Source: Welwitschia mirabilis
Lineage: Eukaryota; Gnetophyta; Gnetopsida; Welwitschiales
DNA: 64,000 bases
NCBI GenBank assembly: GCA_051453625.1
Contig: JBOZIK010000001.1
Coordinates: 120,556,325 to 120,620,324, forward strand
Direction: 5' to 3'
In this document: in pieces, positions 37,991-49,198 of the stretch
How positions within the stretch are numbered: the first letter of the stretch is position 1
How the letters are laid out: each line of letters opens with the position of its first letter
The notes under the pieces: generated by a model
The model's input: only the letters and a program-made list of their open reading frames with translations
Told to the model about the DNA's origin: nothing
Database searches by the model: none
Position numbers and translations under genes: made by a program

Positions 37991-38991
37991 CTTCCCTTTA
38001 AAGATTTGTTCTCCAAATGAAGTAGATAATAACAAGGTCCTTTGGCAAAAATTAATTCAAATATTATATCTTATTAAGAAAGGAATTCCTAAAATGGCAT
38101 GGTACTCCCCAATTTAAAAGACAAAAAATTTATCCCTGAAATGTAAATTATAAATGGTGTAATTGATAAGGGTAGTAGTCTTATCTTGTGTAAGAATACT
38201 ATCCCTTGCAACTCCTATGGTGAATTCTTTTTCTTTAAATGGAAAGATATTAAGTTTGTAAAATAATATGGGTGAAATAAAATTATGTGAGGCAGCTCTA
38301 TCCACTAGGAATGAAATAGAAAAAGATGAAATATGACCATGTAATTCTAAGATGGAATATTAGTTTTAAATTAGACTTTTTTAAATAGTATCATATACTC
38401 TTTTGGGTGACATGGCTGATTTTGAAAAGTTTAAGGTTGATTATACTAAGGAGGATTTAGTGTTCATGCTTTGAATGGCTAATTCTTCGCAATATGGCCT
38501 TTTTTGTGGTACTCATGGAAAGTGAGGTTTGTTTTATACTACTCTCATATCAGTAGTACATTTAAAGGAGTGTGTTTATCTCCTTGGGGGTGTTACTGTT
38601 TTGCCCATGGATTCCCTAGTCCTTAAAAATAGTGTCTCGTCTTGTAATAGGCATCTTTTATAGATTTAGTCTCTAAACTATGCAAAACACTTTTGAATTT
38701 AAGTGGTAAGATCACAAATAAAATTGTTAATCCACTGCTCTTCTATAAAATTCTTTTGAGTTCATGAGGCATTGGAATTCATACCAATGTTCGTCTAGTG
38801 AACACTTTCCCAAGTAGAGGCATTAAGACTTTACCATTTGATCTTTAATAAAATATTCTAGGATGAATTTTTTTTTGATCTTTTTTATGAATGTATGTCA
38901 TAGTATTCTTTGAGAGTGTTTTTATTGACATTTAGACCACCATTCCTATGCATTTCCTACACAAATATAGTAGCATATATGCACCATCTTC
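37781..38991 (-). pseudogene. gag end, protease and RT start of element B, unit 1
   Basis: Minus-strand frame 38114-38305 reads MDRAASHNFISPILFYKLN, the gypsy protease active site in which DSGASHNFIS has become DRAAS. At about 38.47-38.52 kb is a decayed zinc knuckle, FHEYHKKGHIAKN, ending in a stop. The unit repeats at 39098-40298 with a constant offset of 1317-1318 bp, and is cut by the gap at 38992. Confidence 0.75.
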
Positions 38992-39091
38992 NNNNNNNNN
39001 NNNNNNNNNNNNNNNNNNNNNNNNNNNNNNNNNNNNNNNNNNNNNNNNNNNNNNNNNNNNNNNNNNNNNNNNNNNNNNNNNNNNNNNNNNN
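38992..39091. other. Assembly gap (100 N) between duplicated units
   Basis: It separates the two copies of the gag-protease-RT unit. Its round size suggests an arbitrary gap, so the tandem arrangement could be biological or a join of two family members. Confidence 0.8.
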
Positions 39092-39097
39092 TATACT

Positions 39098-40700
39098 TTA
39101 GGAACTAAGTCAATTGTATGTTATACTTTCCTCTTAGGTGTAGCATTTTTAAGTCTTCAAATACATTAGAGGATTGCTATAGTTTTTCTAGCATAGATGG
39201 ATCTTATTTATGGTTTTTTTTTCTATACTAGGGTAATGAATACTTTTTTATTTTTTATAGCTTTTATGATCTGTTTGAGTAAAGCCAAATATATCTTCTT
39301 ACTCCTCCCCTCTACTTTACAGATTCATTCTCTAAATGAAGTAGATAGTAATAAGGTCCTTTGGTAAAAATTAATTGAAACATTATATCTAATTAAAAAA
39401 GTAATTCATATAATGGCATGGTACTCGCCAATTTCTAAGATATAAAATTTATCCTAAAATGTAAATCATGAATGATGTAATTAATAAGAGCGGTAGCCTC
39501 ATCTCATGTGAAAACACTACCCCTTAAAACTCCTATTGTGGATTTTTATTCTTTAAATGGAATGATATTAAGTTTGTAAAATAATGTGAATGAAATAAAA
39601 TTATTTGAGGCATCACTATCCACTAGGAATGAAATAGCAAAAGATGAAACATGATCATGTAATTCTAAAATAAAATATTAGTTGTGAAAGCACCTATTTG
39701 GATGGTAGCATATACTCTTTTGATTGGTATGGGATTATTTTAAAAAGATGAAGTCCAATTATGCTAAGCAAAATTCAATGATCATGCTTTAAATGGGTAG
39801 TTCCTAGCAATGTGACCTTTCTTATGGTACTTATGGCAAGCGACATTTGTTTTGTATGGCTCTCTTACTGGTGGCCCCTTTAAAGGAGGATGTCTATCTC
39901 CCTAGGGGTATTTCTATTCTATCCATCAAATCTCTTATCCTTGAAGATAGTGCCTCATCTTATGAGAGGAATCTTCTATGGATTTAATCACTAAAGTGTA
40001 TAAAAAACTTTTGAGTTTGGGTGGTAAGGTCCCAATAAAACTGTTAATTAGGTGCTTTCCTATGAAATTCGTCTAGTACTTCATAAGTTTTAGAATTTAA
40101 ACTAATGCTTATCTAGTGGATATTTTCCCAAGTGTAGGAATTGGAATTCCATCATTTTATCTTTAATGAAGTCTTTCGAATGAATTTTATTTTGAACTCT
40201 TTTACAAAGGTATCCCATGGTATTCTCTGAGGGTATTTATATTGATATTTATACCATCATTCCTATGTATTTCTTATAAGAAAAGCAGTAGCATATATGA
40301 ACTTTCTTTCTAAAGGAATATTTCAAAGCTTAAAGTAATTTTCCAATTATCAAATCCAAGATATGGCTTCCTTACTCATTCTGACCTTATCTTTATAGGT
40401 TCTTATACATATTAGTTTTCCAATCTTCTCTCCTTCTCATTGTTCAATATTGGAATAATTGGATCTATTTAATAAGAAAGCTTAAAGATTAACCTCTATG
40501 TTTATTAATCTTATTTGAATGTCATATAGATTAATAGTGGCTGTTAGAGTGTGCTGTACTGTCTTAATATAGATGGTGATTCTTAAGATGCCCTTGGGTT
40601 GTGTTATATAGGTTTGTCTTCCAAGGAAGAGAAAAGGCTATTAATCCTACTGGCTAATAGTTCATTTTGATAGTGAACATGGTAGATTTGAATTTCTAAC
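39098..40700 (-). pseudogene. gag, protease and RT start of element B, unit 2
   Basis: 39098-40298 repeats unit 1. The zinc knuckle near 39.80-39.84 kb reads ACHKYHKKGHIARNY, a CCHC motif in which the second and fourth metal ligands are Tyr (TGY to TAY changes). Upstream, to about 40.7 kb, lies the rest of gag, of which only scattered pieces can be read. Visible divergence from unit 1 (roughly one base in five by eye) argues against simple allelic duplication. Confidence 0.7.
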
Positions 40701-40969
40701 TCCTCTATTCATACATTTACTCTATGTTTCATGATGTGCTAGTTGGTTCAACATCCTCCTAAACTTAAACACCTCTCCTTCCTTATTCTGTAGGTCCCTT
40801 TTGACATTCTCACCTTTTTGGTGATGCTGCCTTTTTATAGTGTTGCTATGATAGTTAGGTACTTGTAACCATCTAGTAGTTAAGAAAATAGTTAGAAGGG
40901 GTAGTTATTAAAGGTTGTCATAACAACATTGCTGACATGTATCTCCACTACTAAGGGGAGGTCTATGCA

Positions 40970-41885
40970 TTATTGAACATCTAGGATACCTAAGTACAAC
41001 ATTGAGTACCTGTGTGCACTAAGTGTAACATTAGATACCCAAGTGCAACATCGAATATTTTGAAGGAATTCTGAGTCATTTCAAGTAGTATTAAGGATGA
41101 TGAACATGTTTAAGGCATGAGTGTGACATAGAGCATTTAAGTGCGATATCTAGTACTCAAGTCCAACATTAGGCCATTAAGCCAACGTCGGATCTTCTTG
41201 CACAGGCAGGTAAAACAAGAGATTTCTAGAAAGTAGCAATCAAGTTTGGGTCTAACAGAGATAAGTGCAATGTCAGGCACTCAAGTATAAATTTGGGCCA
41301 TCAAGTACGACATTAAAGCTTTTTGCATAGGCAAGTGAAATAGGTAATTTTTGGGAACAACAATGGAGTCTAGGCTTATGGGGATAAGTATAACATCAAG
41401 CATCTAAGTTTGACATTGGGCATTCAAGTCTGACATCAAGTGCTCAAGTGCGATGTTGGCCTTTGAGAAACTTTGGAGTGTGACATTAGGCCCTGTAAGA
41501 CCAAGTGTGACATCAGTCTTTCAAGCGTGATCTCATCCTTCAGAAGGTAACATTGACCTTTGGAGAGCTATGGAATGTGATGTCAGTCTTTAAGGACCAA
41601 GTATGATATTAGCATTTATGGAATCAAGTACGAGATTAATCCTTGGAATGTGATGTTGGCTTTAGAGTTTGATCTTCACCTTCTGATAATGCAACATCAA
41701 CTTCCGTTAAGTGCAATGTTAGCCTTTGAAGTATGATGTCAACCTTCTAGGAGGGCAACATCAAGTTTTGTCAAGTATGATGTCAATATTTGAAATATGA
41801 TGTTAGCCTTCTAGAAGTATGACATAGAGTTTTATCAAGTGTGACATCAGCCTTTGAAATGTTATGTCAGCCTTCTAGGATTGTA
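40970..41885 (+). repeat. Minisatellite, ~20-bp unit with ~64-bp higher order
   Basis: Forty or so degenerate copies of a 20-22-bp unit near AAGTGYGACATYRGSCWTTC, e.g. AAGTGTGACATCAGTCTTTC and AAGTCTGACATCAAGTGCTC. Spacers are variable in the left part. From about 41.70 kb it is organised as ~64-bp triplets (AAGTRYRATGTYARYMTTTG, then AAGTATGATGTCA..., then a GCAACATCAAG... unit). It ends about 120 bp before a TATA box at 42011. Confidence 0.8.
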
Positions 41886-42005
41886 GTGTTTAACTACAGT
41901 TCTTACCCTTATATTTCTTATAGTTAACTTGGTTTAATTTTACTTAACTAGGATTTAGTTAATTTTAGTTAACTTTTACTCTAAGGTTAGGTTAACCTTT
42001 GGTCC

Positions 42006-42021
42006 ACCACTATAAATAGCC
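42006..42021 (+). promoter_or_regulatory. TATA box upstream of antisense cargo gene
   Basis: CCACTATAAATAGCC is a textbook plant TATA box context. It lies after the minisatellite and a GTTAACTT-rich stretch (41.92-42.0 kb), and about 400 bp before the first coding-like block. It could also be the promoter of a nested LTR. Confidence 0.5.
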
Positions 42022-42399
42022 TTATGATCCCCTTACTTTTATCTTATATGCCACATGATTCCATAGCCAATTTGGTAGCTTCTCTTTCTTTATTCTTTCA
42101 CTTGGTTCTTTGCTTATCATTCTTATTTGCCAATTTTCTTTTCTTTTATTTATTTAATTTTTTTCCTCTTTGTTTTTTAAATACTTTGTATAGGCCCTTT
42201 CATAACATACCTATTCCTATAAATACTAGTTCTTCTTAGATGTTCATAAACATACTTCTCCTCTAGTTAAGGTATGGCATTAATACTTTGCCTCATTATT
42301 TCTTGGAATTCTACCAATGTTAGGTCTTCTAAGTTGGAAATACAATAATGGGCTTTAGATTAAAGGTTCTCTTAGATCTTCTCCTCTAATCTCTTAGAT

Positions 42400-43362
42400 A
42401 TCTATGGCTTTTCATCCTTCTATCTTCATTATTCCATTGTCATTTCCATCCTTGATTCCTTATATTCTTCTTTTGATTTGTGCACTGCTACCATTACCCA
42501 TACTCGTTATGCTCTAATCCAAATTTTGGAAGATAGCATTAGGCTTGTTTTTAGAATGAGTGAAGTTGATCACATTTCATCTAAGGTTTTTAGTTCCAAT
42601 GAGGACTTCTATTACTTCATGGCTAATCATTTAGATGATTTTGTTTGTATAGGGAATATGGATACTCACTGCCATAAGATCTTTATTGCTAATTTACTGC
42701 TCCATATTTTGCTGCTTGTGGAAAAGTGATTGCTAGTAGGGCCTTCCTTTATGATCAGGTGAGTGAAATTCTAACTTACATAATTTACTTATTCCCCTTT
42801 TTAGTTAGAAAAGTCTCTTTAGATTGGAATTCAGTTATCTTCCTTAACATTTTTCTAATCAGCCCATTTGAAGTAAAATGAAGATAGGGGAAAATATTTC
42901 TATGAGTACATTCTGTTAGGTTTATATTTTGCTTTCATAGGTCTAGTAGGTCTATAGCCATTTAGATTTGCTTCTTTAAATTTCTCTTTTGTTTTGTCTT
43001 TTCATGATATTCCTACTCAGTCTTTGCTTCATTCACATTCTTCTTTATTTATGAATAGTAAGGGTTCTAGGGATTATGGCCCTAGAGAAACATCTCAAGG
43101 TACTTTTTCTATTCCATCTAAGGTATGAATTCTTGCCAAGGATTCTTTATGTAAAGTATATTTCTGATGACTTTAATTTTTTTTTATTTTGTATTACATA
43201 TAAGCAAGGCCTTGGATTCCAGTAACTCTTTCCACTAGAATTGTGAAAAAGCTTCAGTTAATGGTCTTGTGCCTAAGAAACCTAAAAAAGAAGAGAATGC
43301 ACCCCTTAGCTTTTCTTGATAACACTGAACCTGTGGGGTATTGCTTACTTCTCTCTCTTCTT

Positions 43363-43416
<54 letters not shown>

Positions 43417-44620
43417 AGAGTAAGCATCTTTTATTTCATGTAGGTTTCTCACTTAGAGACTTTGGTTGAGAAAGATATGGATTTTACCCTAAGGCCTCTA
43501 GAGAATCTCTTCCTTCAGTAGCTAAGGGAGGATTTCATTCTAGTAAGTAAAAATTTTACTTTTGTGTCTTTCACTATCTCTCTATGGATTTATTATTTCC
43601 TTCTAATTATCAAAGGGAAGAGGTACTTAATGATTTTAATACATTAATGAATTATTGGAATACATCCTATTCCACCCCTTATTTTTATCCTTCAAGTCAG
43701 AGTTCTCCTGTTGGTCATTCTTCTCCAAAAACTTTTCATAATCTACACGTACTTCCATAATTTATTGTGAATGAATAAGGCCAAGTATCTTACTACACTG
43801 ATCAGCTCTTGTCAATGGTGGAGTTCTTGTATGCCAAGATTAATGAGTTGATGGATTAGTTTGGAAATACCAATCCCTTTCTGACCTCTTGCATACATAG
43901 GTTATGCATCCATCTTGCTTAAATAACATTTGCATCCATCATCAATCTAAGATGGAAAATGTACCATAGGACTTAAAGTATAATAATTCTACTCATTTTA
44001 CTTTGCATTATTCTCCAAAATGTGAATGGCCTACCCCACTCCAAGATTTCTACAATATGATTTATATGATGGAGTCCTTCTATTACATGGCTTTTCATGG
44101 CATGGAATTAAGGAGCAAGAGTCCATGAGTGATTCCCTTTAAATGCTAGAGAATCAAATGAAGAACATGCACCTTACAGAGAATAGATGATGAGTAGATG
44201 CTTCCCGTATGGCTGCACTGGAAGAAATTCAACTATCTTTTCTAATTGACTAGCAAAGAGCAAGAGGATAATTCAGGCCTATGCAGATCATTTGATCATT
44301 ACCATTGATGACATCAATGTATTATACCATGGTAGAAAGCTTTCGAAAGAGCATCTATTGAGAATTTTATTTTATTATAGTAGGATTTATATAAATCCCT
44401 ATAATCGACCATATCCTATCACTAGAGCTAATTCTACAGTAGGTTCTTCTCTAGTTAAGATTAGCATAGTGAAAGTTCCTACATAGCCTACTAGGATGGA
44501 AGTTATTCCAGGTGGCATGGAGCCACCTATTCTAGGCATGGAGAGTTATAATCCTATTTTATTCTCCATGTACGATATTCTTCCTCCTCAGTAGTGATTT
44601 GATTTATCTATCAAGGCATC
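42400..44620 (+). pseudogene. Unrecognised multi-exon gene relic, antisense cargo of element B
   Basis: Plus strand, opposite to element B. Block 1 ends YFAACGKVIASRAFLYDQ at 42758 before CAG|GTGAGT. Block 2 is 43021-43122 (34 codons, no stop, SLLHSHSSLFMNSKGSRDYG...) between TCCTACTCAG and AAG|GTATGA. Block 3 starts near 43209 (ALDSSNSFH, then NGLVPKKPKKEE). Block 4 is 43444-43542 (33 codons, VSHLETLVEKDMDFTLRPL...) between TTTCATGTAG and GTAAGT, with one TAG. All these borders are phase 0. A further open stretch runs 43.62-43.95 kb with three stops, each one C-to-T change from a Gln codon. Family unknown. The 83-codon frame at 42478-42729 is part of block 1 before a frameshift. Confidence 0.5.
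43351..43413 (+). repeat. (TC)n microsatellite
   Basis: A nearly pure CT dinucleotide run of about 50 bp, preceded by CT-rich sequence. It falls in the inferred intron between blocks 3 and 4 of the antisense gene relic. Confidence 0.95.
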
Positions 44621-44774
44621 ATGTACCCTATTTTTGCTAAATTATCATATTTCTATCTTTGATGTACTATAGGCCTTTGGCATGTTTTCCTTTAATAAAG
44701 AGACTTATTTTGTTAATAAAACTGAGTTTCTTCCTTATTTTTCCTTAAAGTAGTAGTCTATCACTTTGTTGTTT

Positions 44775-44786
44775 GCTCTGATATTA
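44775..44786 (-). promoter_or_regulatory. Element B primer-binding site (tRNA-Met type)
   Basis: Minus strand reads TAATATCAGAGC two bases inside the 5' LTR end. It matches TGGTATCAGAGC except for two G-to-A changes. Confidence 0.85.
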
Positions 44787-44788
44787 AA

Positions 44789-45204
44789 TGTAATGTCCCA
44801 TTTTATTAATTTTATAGTACTTTGCATAAAAATAAATATATAAAATAATATATTAAGATCAATAGGAATAATAAGAAATAATTTATAAAGACTATGGCTT
44901 TTATTATTAATAGCAATATATTACATTTCTCTTCATTAGCCAATAACCCTAAACTAGTGGTCAAATGTAAATACATGGACTATGACCTAAGTCCCCTTCT
45001 TGAAAACCTTGGGGATCAGCAAAGGTTGTCATTAGTTATATCAACCTAGTCTATCCACTCCTACCTAATCCCATAGGCTTATATTGCATAATAAAGGAAT
45101 ATGTCTTTTCATATTTGGGTCACACCCATTCACATCTTTGTTAACTATGCTCATTTAGTGCTTAACACACTTTATTACATAATTAATGAATTTGGAACAT
45201 TACA
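44789..45204 (-). repeat. Element B 5' LTR
   Basis: 416 bp, TGTAATGTCCC...GGAACATTACA as read on the plus strand, so it keeps both TG/CA ends. Partner of 34487-34901, flanked outside by AGTAC. Confidence 0.9.
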
Positions 45205-46249
45205 AGTACAATATTTACAAGTGGCTTGAGTACTCTCTTTTCCAACTTAATAATCACATCCCATGTAGTGACACCTTTGACATGTTTTTGACACATGTGT
45301 ACATCTTGTTTAGCTCTTTGTGGATAATTATTCTTATTCGAGAACCTTAGTTATTCTTTACTAATGAATTTATTTATCATTTATTATGTAGGTACTTTAC
45401 TCAATAGCAATGTAACTACTTCTATCCATACTTATTTTTTGGATTTCAAGAACACAATGCTCTAGTTTCATAGTTCTGCCTCATCCTTTTAATCTTGTAT
45501 TAGATTTATTATCTTTTTTAATATAATTTTTTTTTCTTTGCTATCTTTCTTAAAACACCAAAAAACCTAACTTTTATGTATCTTTCGGTTTATATTTTGA
45601 TTCTTGATGAAATTTATTTCTTTATCTAGAAACCTTAACTTCATGAATTTTTATATTTATTTTTGGTTTTTATGTGATTTGTTTGTTACTTATTATATCA
45701 AAGCCCTAGAAATTGTATCTTTATGTGTCTTTGATTTTTATTTCTTAGTATCCTTTATTTCTTTGTTTTCTTGCTTGCAAGTTCGAAACTCTTAAGTATC
45801 CTTGTGTTTAATGGATTTTAATATTTCTTTTAGTAATACATTCTTTGTGTTTAAGAACTTGTTATTTTTGTTCTTCTTTTTTTATTTTTAATAGATCTTT
45901 ATATATATATATATGAATAATATTATCTCAGATACAATAGTTTTAAAGAACTTCACTTTTAGAGTTTCATTATTGTATGGGTCGAAAAGAGATGTCTTTT
46001 TTTTTCATTATATGTGCAAAACATGGTTTTAAAATTTCTTTTGGTCTAATAATTCTAATCTATCATACTATATTAATCATATTAATTCTAATCTATCATA
46101 CTATATTAATCATACTTCTATGGTTTTCCTTAATAGTAAGTTCTAAATGAAAACCTTTTTATCTTGGTATTGGATAATAATAGGGTATGATGTACGAACA
46201 TTTTTTCCTTTGTTGGAAGACTTTTTAATAGTTCAAAAACATAAAAAGA
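45205..46249 (+). repeat. Degenerate repeat, right half of element B's target
   Basis: Homologous to 4.68-5.45 kb. Contains a (TA)n run at 45900-45915 and a perfect tandem duplication of about 33 bp (46050-46114, TAATTCTAATCTATCATACT repeated). The T-rich 70-80-bp periodic blocks lie at 45.53-45.80 kb. Confidence 0.6.
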
Positions 46250-47212
46250 ATTGAAAAACTATTCAATATGGATTCCAAATTAGAGAAGATCTTCAAATAT
46301 AGAGCTCAAAAGAAAAAGNNNNNNNNNNGATTAATACTCTAAATAATATAATTTTTACAAGAGAAAGGGAAAGAATTAAAGAACTCATTGTTAAACATGC
46401 CTTTATTCCAAATCTTCCATAGTTCAAATATGAATTTACACCATAAAGAAGAATATTTTCATCATGACAGAGGATTTCTAAATCTATCGATGTTAATGAG
46501 AGTAGAAAGCTTACAAACTTGATGCCATCCCAAAGAGTAAGTAGCCCATGTCTAAGTAGAAGAAGCCACTTGATAAGAGCAAATGATGTACTCAAGGGAT
46601 TCTTAATATCATAATGTGGACAAAGAAGCATAAGACTTGGAAAATGAAAAAGTTGACTGCCAAGACAAATCTCATTTTGAAGAAAAGACTAACTAAATAT
46701 TTGAATTTTAGGACATGAAGCTACCAATTATAGAGTAAAAACATTGCCAAGATTCTTTTGAGAGTTGAATATGCTAAATTTTATTTAGATTCTCACAAAT
46801 TAGAGTAGAATCATACCATAATTTCCTCATGAATTTAGCCTTTATATGCTTACAATTATAACCATTCTTCCAAGTTTAAATATTATAATCATTTTAAGAA
46901 GTTAAAGAAATATGAAATAGAGAGATGAAACCTTTACTTTGCTTGAGTCCAAGTAAGATAAGAACTAGAGTGATAACACTGAATATCTATAACCTTCATG
47001 ATTTCTTTATGACATAAAGAAAAAGCAGTGGAGCCATATTTCTCTATAAGAATGTTCTCTAAACCACTAAGTTAAAGGAATTACTAAAGGAAGTTATTCC
47101 AATGAACAATAATTTTCAGATCTTGAAGTAGACTTTTAATAGTGAGTTAAGAGCTCCAAATTGCCTTAAGAAAAATGGAACATCTAATTTTATATGGATA
47201 GGTAAGAGAAAA
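46250..47212 (-). pseudogene. Possible LINE (non-LTR) C-terminal fragment
   Basis: Minus strand. At 46.9-47.2 kb a broken frame reads KAIWSS...SLLQDLKIIVHW. This resembles the region after a LINE RT (aW..l...k..L...l.W.iGnG). At 46.35-46.63 kb LCPHYDIKNPLS, a HHLLLSSGFF-like frame and LWKIWNKGMFNNEF resemble the zf-RVT tail (C..C....E...HLL..C ... lW.iWk.RN...F). Stops and frameshifts are frequent and gaps lie at 46319-46328 and 47213-47792. Tentative. Confidence 0.35.
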
Positions 47213-47792
47213 NNNNNNNNNNNNNNNNNNNNNNNNNNNNNNNNNNNNNNNNNNNNNNNNNNNNNNNNNNNNNNNNNNNNNNNNNNNNNNNNNNNNNNNN
47301 NNNNNNNNNNNNNNNNNNNNNNNNNNNNNNNNNNNNNNNNNNNNNNNNNNNNNNNNNNNNNNNNNNNNNNNNNNNNNNNNNNNNNNNNNNNNNNNNNNNN
47401 NNNNNNNNNNNNNNNNNNNNNNNNNNNNNNNNNNNNNNNNNNNNNNNNNNNNNNNNNNNNNNNNNNNNNNNNNNNNNNNNNNNNNNNNNNNNNNNNNNNN
47501 NNNNNNNNNNNNNNNNNNNNNNNNNNNNNNNNNNNNNNNNNNNNNNNNNNNNNNNNNNNNNNNNNNNNNNNNNNNNNNNNNNNNNNNNNNNNNNNNNNNN
47601 NNNNNNNNNNNNNNNNNNNNNNNNNNNNNNNNNNNNNNNNNNNNNNNNNNNNNNNNNNNNNNNNNNNNNNNNNNNNNNNNNNNNNNNNNNNNNNNNNNNN
47701 NNNNNNNNNNNNNNNNNNNNNNNNNNNNNNNNNNNNNNNNNNNNNNNNNNNNNNNNNNNNNNNNNNNNNNNNNNNNNNNNNNNNNNNNNNNN
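47213..47792. other. Assembly gap (580 N)
   Basis: The largest gap in the window. Its non-round length suggests an estimated gap size. It lies just outside the 5' LTR of element D1. Confidence 0.95.
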
Positions 47793-47876
47793 CAATGAGA
47801 GATGAATGAATGAGATTTTCTACTAAGAGAAAGGGTAGATCAAATAGAGTTTCTAGCAATAACCTTATAATACACA

Positions 47877-49193
47877 TCTATTTGCATGTAAAAATTGACA
47901 TTCTAAACAAGTAAAATGGATCAACTTAGCATACTAAGAAATATTAAATTAATGGTTTTGTTACATATTAATGTTTTCTACCATTTTTATTACTTTCGCA
48001 TCAAATTATAAACTTCCCTTAACATGATTAGGATAAATTCTATCTTATGAATAACTATGTAGAAGCTGATCATAATTCAACATCAAATTCTAGTGCTACT
48101 AGTAAATACTACTGGTGTCATTAACCTACAAGGGAGAAACTGCACCAATCTCACATTCCTGCCATAATTTGGAAAGTGCATCATAATCAACTTATGTGCT
48201 TCATTAGACATAAATTATAGTTAATCTTAAACTCTGATGGCACATGAAAAAAGTATAAATTAACACATCATAGTAATATGTGATACAATGAAGATGGTCA
48301 AGATGAAGATACATGACATGGTATTCATTGGCAACATCATTGACAATCAAAATACATGTCATCATCATGTTTGTGCTTAAGGACTAAGAGATCATATTTG
48401 TGGCTACATGTTAAACATATTTATAACACCCCCCATTTTATAAAGTAATCCCCCTTATGTAACCATCATCAAACACAATCATGACATTAATCACCAAGCC
48501 TTCATCAACTATAAAAGTGCCTTAAGTACCCACTATACATATCTTTTGGTTGGCTTAACATGGAAAAGACTTAAAAGTTAGTATGTTATAATGCTCTGAT
48601 ACTCTTTCATGGGGGTGGAATGATTCAAGGCTAATTGAGAATTTTTTTCTTCTTATCCTTCTCCATTGATATAATGTATATCCATTTTATATTTTAATAT
48701 AAGGGCTAGTTTAACCTCATTTATTGTTGTTTCACATTCATTTGGAATTATCAATATTTAGGTAGGACCAGTTCTAGAATTAGTTTAAATCCTATCATTA
48801 TTATTGTACATTAACTTAGCATTAGTAATATTTAGGTAGAACTAATTCTAAGTGTATTTCATTCTTTCATTTTTATTGCACAGTCGATTGGCATTAGCAA
48901 TTTGTAGGTGGAGCTCACTTAATCTTTAAGTTTTAGAATACATGAATCATTAGAGAAAAGGAGAAGAGTTGGATGAAATGATAGATTTTTAGAGCATTTT
49001 CATTTCCTTGTGTAGCTAATTGAAGATTACTTCTTCTCTTAAATTTTTGGTTTTTAGTTTCCTTTGAGTATTTTCTTGTAAGTAGAATTAATCTTATATA
49101 TTTTGATTAAAGTTACCACATATATCACTGTGGAAGATTGATATCTAAGTTTAAACTTAGTTTTAAATCTATGTCATAACAAAGTAATGATCA
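47877..49193 (+). repeat. Element D1 5' LTR
   Basis: Aligns throughout with 52981-54197: TATTTGCAT, AATTGACATTCTAA, GTGTAGAAGCTRATCATAAT, AAGATGAAGATACATGACATG, TTGGCTTAACATRGRRAAGACTTA and GTGGAAGAWTGATA. A TATA box (ACTATAAAAGTGCC) lies near 48510. Confidence 0.85.
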
Positions 49194-49198
49194 TATTA

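Larger units (their letters stand above)
34487..45204 (-). mobile_element. Element B: Ty3/gypsy retrotransposon with antisense cargo, 10.7 kb
   Basis: The best-bounded element here. It has LTRs of 415 and 416 bp with TG(A)TAATG...CATTACA ends, a polypurine tract inside the 3' LTR, a tRNA-Met primer site inside the 5' LTR, and flanking 5-bp duplications AGTAT (34482-34486) and AGTAC (45205-45209) that differ by one transition. gag, protease, RT, RNase H and integrase follow in gypsy order on the minus strand, all broken. It is about 5 kb longer than needed, because a 1.2-kb gag-protease-RT segment is present twice and because the leader holds about 4 kb of foreign, antisense sequence. Confidence 0.9.

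Noticed and set aside
47116-47877. 253-codon minus-strand open frame
   Set aside because: Most of it is the 580-N gap; only short ends are real sequence.
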